Assembly (NCBI GenBank): GCA_964400725.1
Contig: CAYNVS010000005.1
Coordinates: forward strand, 78,982 to 142,981
Reading direction: 5' to 3'
From: CAYNVS01 sp964400725
GTDB taxonomy: Bacteria; Myxococcota_A; SURF-8; CAYNVS01
DNA length: 64,000 bases
In this document: in pieces, positions 52,136 through 62,200 of the stretch
How the letters are laid out: the number at the start of each line of letters is the position of its first letter
Numbering within the stretch: the stretch's first letter is position 1
The notes under the pieces: model-generated
Database searches by the model: none
What the model was told of the DNA's origin: nothing
Seen by the model: only the letters and a program-made list of their open reading frames with translations
Made by a program: the position numbers and the translations under genes

Positions 52136-53359
52136 ATGACCCAGATGAATATTCCGTTCGCAAAACCCGACATTTCGCAGGCCGAAATTGACGAAGTTAC
52201 CGCCGTTCTTAAAAGCGGCTGGCTCACCACCGGCGCGCGCGCAAAACGGTTCGAGCAGGGGTTCATAGAAGCGACCGGCGGCAAATACGCCGTTGCGTTA
52301 AACTCCTGCACGGCCGCGCTTCATTTGGCGGTAGAGGCTCTCGGCCTAAAAGCCGGGCAAGGCGTCCTAGTCCCGACGCTTACCTTCGCGGCCACCGCGG
52401 AAGTCGTGCGATACGTTGGGGCGGTTCCCATCATGGTGGACAGCGAGCCCAACGGCGACCATATGGATTTGGACGACGCCGAAAGACGGCTCGCGGCGCT
52501 GCGCGAAGGAAAGCTCGCGGGCGTCCCCAGAGACGCCGAGGTCGTCGGAATAATTCCGGTTCACAAGGCCGGCATTATGATGAACATGCGCAAGGTAAAC
52601 GAATTCGCGGCCAAACATAATCTTTGGGTAGTAGAGGACGCCGCGCACTCCTTCCCCGCGGCGTGGCGCGAGAACGAAAACTCTCCTTGGATTAAATGCG
52701 GCCAGAATACGAGCCGCGTAACGTGCTTTTCGTTTTACGCCAACAAAACCATTACGACCGGCGAGGGCGGCATGGCCGTTACCGACGACGAGACGCTCGC
52801 CGACCGTATGCGCGTCATGTCGCTGCACGGATTGTCGCAGGACGCGTGGAAGCGTTACTCCTACGGCAAGCAAAAATGGGATTACCGCATCGTCGCGCCG
52901 GGGTTTAAATACAACCTCACCGACATAGCCGCCGCCGTGGGGGTGCATCAGCTTGCGCGCGCGGAACAAATGCGCCGGAACCGCAAGGAAGTCGTCCTCC
53001 GTTACTTCAAAGAGTTCGGAACCATGGAGCAGATGGAACTGCCTTACGACGACGCGGACCGCGTTCACGCGTGGCATCTGTTCGAGGTCAAGCTGAATCT
53101 CGATAAGCTGACGATAGACCGCAACGCGTTTTTCGACGAGCTGCGCGCGCGCGGCGTGGGGTGCTCGGTTCACTGGCGGCCGCTTCACCTGCACACTTAC
53201 TACGAGCAAACCTACGGCTGCAAGCCCGAAGACTGGCCGGTCGCGACGAAACTGTTCGACCGCATCATCAGTCTTCCGCTGTTTTCCGGCATGACGGAAG
53301 CCGAAATTGATTACGTAGTAAAGACTGTGAAAGAGATTTTAATTGCGGCGTCCAAATAA
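52136..53359 (+). CDS. DegT/DnrJ/EryC1-family PLP aminotransferase
   Basis: A 407-residue sugar aminotransferase of the DegT/DnrJ/EryC1 (ArnB) family. The PLP Lys is Lys204 in FYANKTITTGEGGMA. The N-terminal PFAKPDISQAEIDEV and the VEDAAHSFPA stretch are family marks. These enzymes add an amino group to keto-sugars such as those in O-antigen or lipid A synthesis. ATG 52136 (GGCG upstream) is used. It sits between a glycosyltransferase and a cysteine synthase; the glycan pathway as a whole is not in the window. Confidence 0.92.
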   Translation: MTQMNIPFAKPDISQAEIDEVTAVLKSGWLTTGARAKRFEQGFIEATGGKYAVALNSCTAALHLAVEALGLKAGQGVLVPTLTFAATAEVVRYVGAVPIMVDSEPNGDHMDLDDAERRLAALREGKLAGVPRDAEVVGIIPVHKAGIMMNMRKVNEFAAKHNLWVVEDAAHSFPAAWRENENSPWIKCGQNTSRVTCFSFYANKTITTGEGGMAVTDDETLADRMRVMSLHGLSQDAWKRYSYGKQKWDYRIVAPGFKYNLTDIAAAVGVHQLARAEQMRRNRKEVVLRYFKEFGTMEQMELPYDDADRVHAWHLFEVKLNLDKLTIDRNAFFDELRARGVGCSVHWRPLHLHTYYEQTYGCKPEDWPVATKLFDRIISLPLFSGMTEAEIDYVVKTVKEILIAASK

Positions 53360-53390
53360 TTTTACATCGGAGAAGTAATCGGAGAGTAAA

Positions 53391-54311
53391 ATGTTTCGCA
53401 AACATCCCGTTCGCACCGTTTTAGACATCATCGGCGACACGCCGATGCTCGAAATTAATTACAACGAAGGCTGCCCGGTCTTCGCAAAGGCGGAATTTTT
53501 AAACCCCGGCGGAAGCATCAAAGACCGCATCGCCAAATATATTATAGAAAAGGCGGAGGAGAGCGGCGCGCTTAAAAAAGGAATGGTAGTAGTGGAAGCG
53601 ACGAGCGGCAACACCGGCATAGGCATCGCGCTTATAGCGGGCTTGAAGGGTTACGAAACGCGCATCGTTTTGCCGGAGTGCATGAGCGAAGAGCGCAAGA
53701 AGATAATCCGCGCGCTGGGCGCAGAGCTGGTTCTGACGCCGACCGAACTGAGCATTCAAGGCGCGGTGGACAGACGCGACCAAATGGCCGCCGACCCGAA
53801 CGTCTTCGTTGTGCGGCAGTTTGAAAACCCGCACAATCCCGAATGCCATTACAATACGACCGCGGTAGAAATCTGGGCTCAAATGGACGGACGAGTGGAC
53901 GCTTTCGTCGCGGGCGTCGGCTCCGGCGGCACGCTTCAGGGGGTAGGGACTTTTTTAAAAGAGCGCAACCCGAACGTAAAAATCGTCGCGATAGAGCCCG
54001 AAGGGCACTCGGCGCTGTTAAAGCAAGAGCCCGGCCTGCGGCCTGTTCATAAGATTCAGGGCATCGGGGACGGCTTCGTCCCGCCGGTGCTTGACGAGAA
54101 ACTTGTGGACGAGGTTATAACCGTTTACGACAACGAGGCTATTTCCGTAACGCGGTCGCTTGCGCGCAACCACGGCATACTAGTCGGCACCTCAAGCGGC
54201 GCCAACGTATTCGGAGCCGTGCAAATGATGAAGAAGCTGGGGCCATCGGCTCGCGTCGTTACGGTTTTGCCAGACAGAGCGGAGCGGTATTTCTCAACCG
54301 CGCTGATTTAA
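53391..54311 (+). CDS. Cysteine synthase / O-acetylserine sulfhydrylase family
   Basis: A 306-residue PLP enzyme of the cysteine synthase/CBS family. Lys44 in NPGGSIKDR binds PLP; the phosphate loop is GVGSGGTLQGVG and the substrate loop EATSGNTGIG. It makes cysteine from O-acetylserine and sulfide; CysK, CysM and cystathionine beta-synthase-type readings are all possible, and no CBS domain is present. CGGAGAG precedes ATG 53391. It may be in one unit with the preceding two genes, ending at the terminator shared with the convergent lipoprotein gene. Confidence 0.93.
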   Translation: MFRKHPVRTVLDIIGDTPMLEINYNEGCPVFAKAEFLNPGGSIKDRIAKYIIEKAEESGALKKGMVVVEATSGNTGIGIALIAGLKGYETRIVLPECMSEERKKIIRALGAELVLTPTELSIQGAVDRRDQMAADPNVFVVRQFENPHNPECHYNTTAVEIWAQMDGRVDAFVAGVGSGGTLQGVGTFLKERNPNVKIVAIEPEGHSALLKQEPGLRPVHKIQGIGDGFVPPVLDEKLVDEVITVYDNEAISVTRSLARNHGILVGTSSGANVFGAVQMMKKLGPSARVVTVLPDRAERYFSTALI

Positions 54312-54333
54312 CCTTTACTTTGCCCGTAAAAGA

Positions 54334-54357
54334 AAAGCCCTCCGTTCGGAGGGCTTT
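54334..54357. terminator. Bidirectional terminator between cysteine synthase and Cys-rich lipoprotein
   Basis: AAAGCCCTCC-GTTC-GGAGGGCTTT, 10-bp perfect stem, A-rich on the left and T-rich on the right, placed between convergent genes. Confidence 0.92.
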
Positions 54358-54373
54358 CTTTTTAAGTCGCCTT

Positions 54374-56143
54374 TTACTTCTTCTTCTTTTTCGCCGGAAC
54401 GTCCGCGTCGGCGTCGCCGCCTAACAATACGCAAACGTTGTTCACGCAATCGACCGGATAGCTTGCGCATTCGGGCGCGGTTTGGCAGTTGTTCGCGTCT
54501 ATTATGCAGTCCGAGCCGACCCATATGTAAGGCGGAATCGTCTCGCGGTATTCTTTAGGTCCGGCGGCGTCGCACTGGCAGTTGTTATACGCCATTATCA
54601 GGCGGCAGTCGGAGGCTTTGGCGCACGCCTTTTCAACCGGCGGAACCGGGCCGCAGTAACTCTCGGTCTGGTCGTAATCGGCGTAGTCGATTACGCATTT
54701 GCCGCGCGGGCTGCATATGTAACCCTGCATACAGTTCGCGTTTGTTTCGCAGTCGCGGCCGCAAATATCGACCTGGCAGTACATGTTAGACGGGCAGTCG
54801 TCGTCTTTGGCGCAGCGGGTAAAGTCCGGCTCCGTTTCGTCCTGTTCGGGCGCAAGAACGCAGCGGCCTCTTGCGTCGCAAATGTATCCGTCCTCGCACG
54901 GATGATTAAGATAGCAGTCGGCGACGCAAACGTTGTTCGGACCGCAGTAATAGCCCAATATGCAGTCTTCGTTGACTAGGCAATGATTGTCTTGGTCTCC
55001 CTCTTCGGCGCTCGTCTGGCATCTGCCTCTGTTGTCGCAATAGCTTCCCGGCCCGCATTGGTCGTTGTTCTGGCAGTCGAAAGCGCACTTTAAAAGCGAT
55101 GACGCGCAGTAATAACCCGCCGGACAGTCTTCGTCCTTTCCGCACGAGTTAAGAGCGTCGTCCTTATCGACGTCGGCGTCGGCGTCGGCGTCCGCGGTTA
55201 CGCAGCGCCCTTTGTTGTCGCACGATTTCTTCGGGTCGTTGCAGTCTTTGTCTTCAATGCAGTCGAAATCGCATACGCCGTTTTTGCAATAACTGTGAAT
55301 AGCGCAGGAGTCGGGCTCTGCCGTGCAGGCAATCGCCTCCGGAACGTCGTTGTCCTGATCGGTCGGCGGGTTTACGCACTTCCCGCGCTCGACCTGACAT
55401 AAAAGCCCCTGCGGACAGTCTTTATTCTCGGAACAGTCGCGCCGGCAGCAGTTGCCCGCGCCGCAGTAATTGCCCGGATTGCAGTCCAAATCGGTCGCGC
55501 AAGCCGCCATGCACTCAAATTCTTCCGCGTCGCCGTCTTGATTCGGGAAAACGCACAAACCGCCGGAGCAAACTTTTCCCTGCGGACAGTCGTCGCTCGT
55601 CTTGCAGCCGGTCTCTTCGTCGCCGTCGATTCCGGGTTTGAAGCACTTTCGGTTGGCGCAGTCCCAGTAAACGGGGCAGTCCGCCCGCGAGTCGCATCCT
55701 TCAACGCATTTGTCGTTATCGCCGCATACGTAACCGGTCGGGCAGTCAACGTTGGTTCCGGCTTGACAAAGAACGTCTTCAGCGTCGTTGTCGGCGGGCC
55801 TGAGCTCTACGCACTGACCAAGTCCGTTGCAAAATTCGCCGCTTTTGCACTTTTTATCCGAGTCGTTGCAGTTTTGCATACATTGATAATAAGCGCCGCA
55901 ATAGAATCCCAGCGCGCAGTCAAATGAGTTGTCGCACTGCTTTTCATAGTCGGGGGTCTCCTCGGCGTCCTTGTCGTTTTCCTGAGCGGGCTCGCTTTCC
56001 TCGACCGCCTGTTCCGTCTCTTCAGCCGCGTTGTCGTTGTCGGCCGGTTTGTTGTCGCTCGATTTCGAGCAGGAAAGAGCCGCCGCGCCCGCAAGCGCCG
56101 CGATCAGGATTAAAACCAAATGAAAGCGTCCTATCTGTTTCAT
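54374..56143 (-). CDS. Cys-rich lipoprotein with repeated Dickkopf/EGF-like modules and Asp-rich linkers
   Basis: A 589-residue lipoprotein. The signal peptide ends at AALSC (Cys24), followed by an acidic spacer (EETEQAVEESEPAQE). About ten Cys-rich modules of the pattern C-x4-DC-P-x-G-x-x-C-x4-C follow, alternating with short Asp-rich linkers such as DNDAE and DADADVD. The last 80 residues include a non-repeat domain (PPVEKACAKASDCRLIMAYNNC) and end in five Lys. Each module probably forms disulfides on the surface. The linker repeats are encoded by GTCGGC-type micro-repeats (55177-55200, + strand). It has its own transcript, 93 bp behind the giant gene's end. Confidence 0.85.
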   Translation of the reverse strand: MKQIGRFHLVLILIAALAGAAALSCSKSSDNKPADNDNAAEETEQAVEESEPAQENDKDAEETPDYEKQCDNSFDCALGFYCGAYYQCMQNCNDSDKKCKSGEFCNGLGQCVELRPADNDAEDVLCQAGTNVDCPTGYVCGDNDKCVEGCDSRADCPVYWDCANRKCFKPGIDGDEETGCKTSDDCPQGKVCSGGLCVFPNQDGDAEEFECMAACATDLDCNPGNYCGAGNCCRRDCSENKDCPQGLLCQVERGKCVNPPTDQDNDVPEAIACTAEPDSCAIHSYCKNGVCDFDCIEDKDCNDPKKSCDNKGRCVTADADADADVDKDDALNSCGKDEDCPAGYYCASSLLKCAFDCQNNDQCGPGSYCDNRGRCQTSAEEGDQDNHCLVNEDCILGYYCGPNNVCVADCYLNHPCEDGYICDARGRCVLAPEQDETEPDFTRCAKDDDCPSNMYCQVDICGRDCETNANCMQGYICSPRGKCVIDYADYDQTESYCGPVPPVEKACAKASDCRLIMAYNNCQCDAAGPKEYRETIPPYIWVGSDCIIDANNCQTAPECASYPVDCVNNVCVLLGGDADADVPAKKKKK

Positions 56144-56164
56144 GTTAAATCACCGCGTAAAGGC

Positions 56165-56193
56165 AAAAAAGCGGCGGGAGGGTTTCTCCCGCC
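56165..56193 (-). terminator. Terminator of the giant surface-protein gene
   Basis: Read leftward: GGCGGGAG-AAACC-CTCCCGCC then TTTTTT. Confidence 0.9.
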
Positions 56194-56236
56194 GGTCTTG
56201 AGTTTAAAACAACGCGCTTCCGATTGCAAGCGGCCC

Positions 56237-59200
56237 TTAATACGCCGCGTCCATTACGCAGCGGAATCCAGTGTAGTCGTCCTTGCCGTTAATCGGCTTG
56301 GGCAGACCGCTTACCAGACCGCCGCCTCTGTAATACACTCTTACGCCGTTCTCGTCGCTGAGGAAGTGTCCGCCGCGCACGACCTTGAGATCGCACAGGC
56401 TGAGACACGTCGTTTCGCCGCCGCAGTAAGCGTAGCACGCCGCCTGGGTGTCGATGCTCGGATTCTGATAGACGAGGTAGTTCGTCCCTCCGACGGTCTT
56501 AATCAGGTTGACGTTCGGACACGTCGCGTTGGGCACCGGATCGCCGCATATCGGCGAGGACTGATACAAAGCGTACCAATCGTTCGTCCACTCGGCGACG
56601 TTGCCGGCCAAGTGCAGCAAGTAGCTCATCTCGTCTTCGAGATTCTTCCATCCGCGGCCTCCGGCGTAGATTCCGCCGTTGAAGGTAAGGGCGTTGTAAT
56701 TGCGTACGCCGGGCGCAAATTTCGTGAATACGCCGCTGCTGCAAACCTCTCCGACGCAGTCGGTATCGCCGAACATACCGTTATAGTTGGCGTTCAGGTA
56801 ACCGTTGAGAGTTCCGTCGTAGAAGTATCCGGGCAGAGAATCGCCCCACGGGTAATTGTCGGACAATGCGCCGTGCGCCGCGTATTCCCACTCGGCTTCG
56901 GTAGGCAGTCTCATGCCGTGCCACTTGCAGAATTCGTCCGCCTTGTGCCACGTTACGTTGACGACGGGGAAGGAAGCGTAAACCGCGTTGTTGTAGTAAG
57001 AAGCTCTGGTTTTGCTGCCGTTTTTCGACGGAGGGCCTTCGCAGCCGAGAGAGCACTTATTGTTTTCGTTGCACCACCACCTATGAGAACCCGGCAGATT
57101 GTCGTTGTTCGCGCAGTCCGAAGTGCTTGAGCACCCGTGGCTGCTTTCGCCGCCGACGTTCGTAACGCACTTCTGCGAGCCGTCGATCGTCTTGCACGAG
57201 AAGGTGAACCCTTCGGGCAGCGACGGATTGTTGGCGCAGTCGGCTTCGGTAGCGCAGGCTATATCGGGCGCAAAGACGGATGCGCACTTGCCCGCGTCGC
57301 ATATCCAGGTGTAACCCTTGGTCGGCAGATTGGTAGAATTGCGGCACTGAGCGTCGGTGGTGCAGGAGATAGAGCTTCTGCCGCCGTTGTTGTAAATCTG
57401 CACGCATTGCGCGTACTGGGAGTTGGCGACTTCGTTCATCTGCATGAAGAAGCTGTCAACCATTACGTAGCGCGGTTTGCCGTCTTTCGGGTACTCGTCG
57501 AGGATGCCCGCGTCCTGCGTTCCCTGCTGGAATACCACGCCGCCGGGGACGTAGGCGCTGCCGGGAGGCGGAACGTTGACGCGCACTATGTAAACTGCGG
57601 AAGGTCCGCAGGCGTTGGGGGAAGGATTGCCGTCTTTGTCCACGGCGCCGCTTATCGCTCTTACCTTGAAGAACCACTGGCCGTTTTCCAAAGCGATAAA
57701 CGATTTCTGGCCGCTTGCCGCGTCGGCGTCGGCAACGCAGTCGGGCTCGTCGCCGGGGTCGGAACCGTCGGAGCTTCTAACGAGAATGTAGCTGTAACCG
57801 ACTACGTCGCACAGGCTTGCGTCGCTGTCCCACAAGAACTGAACGTCGTTCTTGGTGGTCCATCCGCCGTTGGTGTGGTACGGGCTGCGCAGGCAGCGGT
57901 TCTCGTTCGCTTCTCCGCTTCCGCAAAGCGACTGAACTATGGTCGGAACTCCCAGATCGACGTTGAAGCCGTCGGGCGTGAATACCGCGATGTTAGACCA
58001 CTTGGTCGTCGCCGGGTTGGGCGGGTTGGGCGGTATATAGCCTTCGTACTTAGCCGAAAAGAAGTAGGAGCCTGTTTCGGTTATGCAGTGATTGTAAGAG
58101 CCGCCGCAGGAAACCGACAACGGAGCCGACGGATTGCAGTTCGAGGGGTCGTAAGAGTCGTCGGGAGCCGCGGGCGAGCCCTTGTCGAGGAGGTAGCTGA
58201 AGCCGTAAATTCCATTGCCCCAGCCGCCTTGGAAGGTTGACGCAAAGCAGGTGCCGTTGCATCCCATTCCGCAGGGGCTTGCGCTGGTTCCGTCGTCGGG
58301 CTGCATACCGTAGCATCTGGCCGGGAAGACCGCCGGATGCGTGGAGCTGGCGACCGTCGGCGCGCCCGGAACGTCGGTGCAAATTTGGAACTTAAGGTGC
58401 GCGGCAATCATAGCGCCGCCGGCGTCGCGGTTGGTCAGACCGGAGCCGTTGACCGAGCGGACGTGCACCCAGTGTTCTCCGTTGCCGAGGCTCGTCGGGC
58501 CTATGGTTACCACGTTGCCTTCGGCGGCCGGACCAGGCGCCCACGAAGAGAAGTTGTTCGGCACCGTGTCGGGGGAGTCGTTCACGACGTAGTAGAGTCT
58601 TGAGATGCCGGATACGTCCCACGTGTTGACCTTGAACGTGAAGTTCTGGTTGTCGTAGCAAACGTTGCTGTCCGGGTGAGTTTCCGACCAAATCGTCGGA
58701 AGCGGCGGGTTGGTGTCGTCTATCTGGATCATCAGGTGAGACGCGTTGCCCCACAGTCCGGCTTTGTTTTGGTTCTTAACATGGAAGTACCAGACGCCGT
58801 CGGGCACGTTGGCCAGCCACGCCGCGTCGTTGAACGACAGGATGGTATTGTTTCCGGGCGGGGCTGCGACTGTGTTAATCGGATTGGTCGTCGCGTTGTG
58901 GTCCCACGCCACAGAGTAGCCGTTAGATCCGCATACGTCGGTCGGAGCCCAAACGTCGGAGAGCGCCCATTCGACGGTTACGTCGTCGGAGGTGTACCAG
59001 TTGCCTTGGCAGCCGTGAGAGCAGGCTCCGGCATAAGCTCCGTCGCAAGCCGAGCGGCCCGCGCCGTCTTTGCATAACTGCGGCGCCGGAGGCGGAGTCT
59101 GGTCTATCCAGACTATAAACTCTTTAACCGCAGTCCACGAACCGGCCAAGTCTTTCGCGGCCATACGGAAGTACCACTTGCCGTCGGCTAGATCGGAGAA

Positions 59201-62200
59201 CGAGACAGAAGAAGCGCCCGCGCCGAGGTTGGTCGTCGAGGTGTCGGGATACTGGTTCGGATCCTGAGTCATTACGTAGGAGTAACCGGCGATGCCGGAA
59301 AGATCCGAAATTTCCCACTTGATAACCGGCGAGGGGCTCGCATAGCAAGCGGTCGGACTCGGATGCGAATCGGAATACGGAGCTCTGCTGAAGGCCGGCG
59401 GAGTGGAGTCGATTTGGATGCGGTAAACGGTGGTAGCGCTCCACAGACCGGCGTTGTTCTGGGCTCTGACGTGGAAGTAATAGGTTCCATCGCCTAACGG
59501 ACCGAAATCCTTATTGGTGATGGTCTGATCGGTGAGACACGACGTAGGCAGCGGCGAGCCGGGGTTCTGATCAATTAAGTAATTGTAGCACTTGATTCCC
59601 GAACCGCCGGAGGCGTCAAGGTCGGAAGCCGACCAAGCCATATGAACGGCGCCGCACGGATACCAGTCGTTGGTATTGGGATGCGAGCACAGAGAGCCGC
59701 TTCCCGCGCAGGCCGATCCGCCGTCTTTGCAAACAAGCGGCATGGCGGGCGGGGTGGTGTCTATCATAACCTTGCGGTGTTCGACCGGTCCCCACAGTCC
59801 GGCTACGCTCTTGGCCTTGACGTGGAAGTACCATACGCCCTGCAGACCGAAATAGGTCTTCGGCGGAACAAGGTCAACCATGCACTCGTCGGGCGGCTCG
59901 TACAGCGGATCCGGCGTAAGCTCGAAAGCGTGGCACTGAACGCCGCTGTAACTCTGTACGTTCCAGTTGAACGTCGCGGTTCCGTCCGAGTACCAAACGT
60001 CCTCGGCCGTCTGCGGGAAAGCGCTCAGGTTCTTGATGAGCGGGGGATCGCCGTCGATGTTGATGCGCCATACCGCGCCCGGCCCGTTTTCCCAGCCGTG
60101 CTGGTCTTTGGTGTAAACGTGCCAGAAGAAGGAACCGTTAGGTATGCTGTTGGCGTTCCATTGCGCGAACGGCAGGTAGCCGTCGTTCCACGGGCCGCCC
60201 ATGGTGGTGTAGCAGTCGGTCGGCTGAACGCACGAGCCGTTGGAATTGACCGACAGAACGAACTTGTAGTACTCGGTGTCGCCCGAATCAAACAGGTTGG
60301 TCATTTCGTTCGGATCGGTTACCGGCGTAGCGTTGAAGGTAGGCGAATGCGTCGGAGCCCACGAGTCGTGCGCGGGCGTCAAGTTGGACGCGACCGGTAT
60401 CTGCATGTTGGAGTGGAAGTTCTGGCTGAAGCTCAACCAGCCGGTATTGTCCGCCGGAGTCGCGTCCTCGGCGTATGCGCTCACGTCGTTGTCCTGAACG
60501 TCGCCGTAGCCGCTTGCGCCCGGAACGAGCGTCCAACGGAATTTGACGGTTACGTCGTTGGCCGTTTCGGTCTTGGAACAGCTCGATACCAGCAGCGTTA
60601 CTTTGTCGTTGCCGTAAGCGGCCGTGTCCTCGGAGAACGCGGGCGAACCGGAGCGGTTCCAAACGAATTGTCCTCTTTCGACCGTTGCGCCCAAAGAGTC
60701 CCGTCCCAACACTCTGATTTTCACCATCTTGACGTTGGCGCCGCCGTCGGCGTCGGTAACCTTCACGCTGGATTCCTGCCAATCAACGCCGTTCACTTTG
60801 ACCACCATGTTGGCAAGCGACAGGCTGTCAAGCGAAGGCATGTGGTTGATTTGAATCTTGAAGTGCGTGGCGGGTCCCCAGTTGTTGACGCAGTTGCGCG
60901 CCTTAACGTGGAAGTACCAGACGCCGGGCTCGGCCGCGGACAGCGAAGCGTTGGACGGTCTGTGCGAGGCGCAGTCGGCCCACTGAACTTCGGGAACGTT
61001 GTCCGGATTGGTCGCGGGCGAGTTGTCCAGCGACCAGCTGAAGGCGTTCACGCCGGACAGAGAGTCGGAGTAGAACTCGAACCACATGGAGAGCATGTCG
61101 TGGACGTACCAAACGTTCTGATCCATGTGGCTGGAGTCGGTGATGATAGGCGCGATAGGCGACCTGTCGATCATGAACTTGAAGTGCGTTACCGGGCCCC
61201 AAGTTCCGCCGACTTCCGCCGTGTTGTGCGCCTTGACGTGGATGTACCAAACGCCCGTCGGCCTGTCGAGCAGCGTAACCGTATTGTTGGTTACGATTAC
61301 GACTCCGGCGTCTCCGGCGTTCGGGTTCGAGTCTTCGACCGCGTCGATTTTGTAGAGATACTTGTCGATGTTGCTGTAAATCGGCGAGACTCCCCAGTTG
61401 AACGTAATATCGCCGCTTCCGTAGAAGAGGTTGGAGTCGGGGTGCGTCGGCGAGGAAACGACCGGAGCTCCCGGAGCCGCGTCGATCATGAACTTGAAGT
61501 GCGTTGCCGGACCGGCCACTCCTGTATTGCTCCACGCCTTGACGTGGAAGTAGTACACGCCGTTTTCAAGGCTGGGAGAGACGTAGGTTCCCGGACTGTT
61601 TGTAGTTACGCAGCCGGGAATCGGATCGCAGACGTCGGGCGGGTCGGAGACCGGGAACTTATCGACCTTGAAGTTGTATCTGTTGACGCCCGAAGCCGAG
61701 TTCGCCTGGAAGGTGAAGGACGGAGTAGAGCTCAGATACCATTTGTTGGAGTTCGGATGCGTTGTCGCGGTGATGACCGGAGCCTGCGGTCCCATGTCGA
61801 TGTTGATTTGATAAGTCGAGACCAGACTCCACAGACCGGAGTTGCTCTTGGCCTTGATGTGGAAGTACCAGACTCCGTCGGGCGTTACGTCGTTGATGGT
61901 GGCAGAGTTGGACGCGCCTTTGTCTCCGTCGGGCACGCCGCCGCCCGCGTTCTGGTCGATTACGTAATTGTAGGTCTTGATGCCGGACATCGCGGTCGCG
62001 CTCCAGCTCAGCGTCGGGTCGTTGTTGGCGTAGAACGCCGACTGGTTCGGGTGCGTTACCGACGTCAGGCTCGTAATGACCGGGTTGGTGGCGTCAATCT
62101 TGAACATGAAGTGGTTGGTCGGCCCCCACAAGCCGGAGTTGTTTTGCGCTTTGACGTGGAAGTACCAGACGCCGTCGGCGATGTCGGTATCGTAGGTGTA

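Noticed and set aside
56120..58240. Two long + strand frames (336 and 367 codons)
   Set aside because: Both are antisense to the FGE-fold end of the giant gene; the Arg-rich translations have no recognisable motifs.
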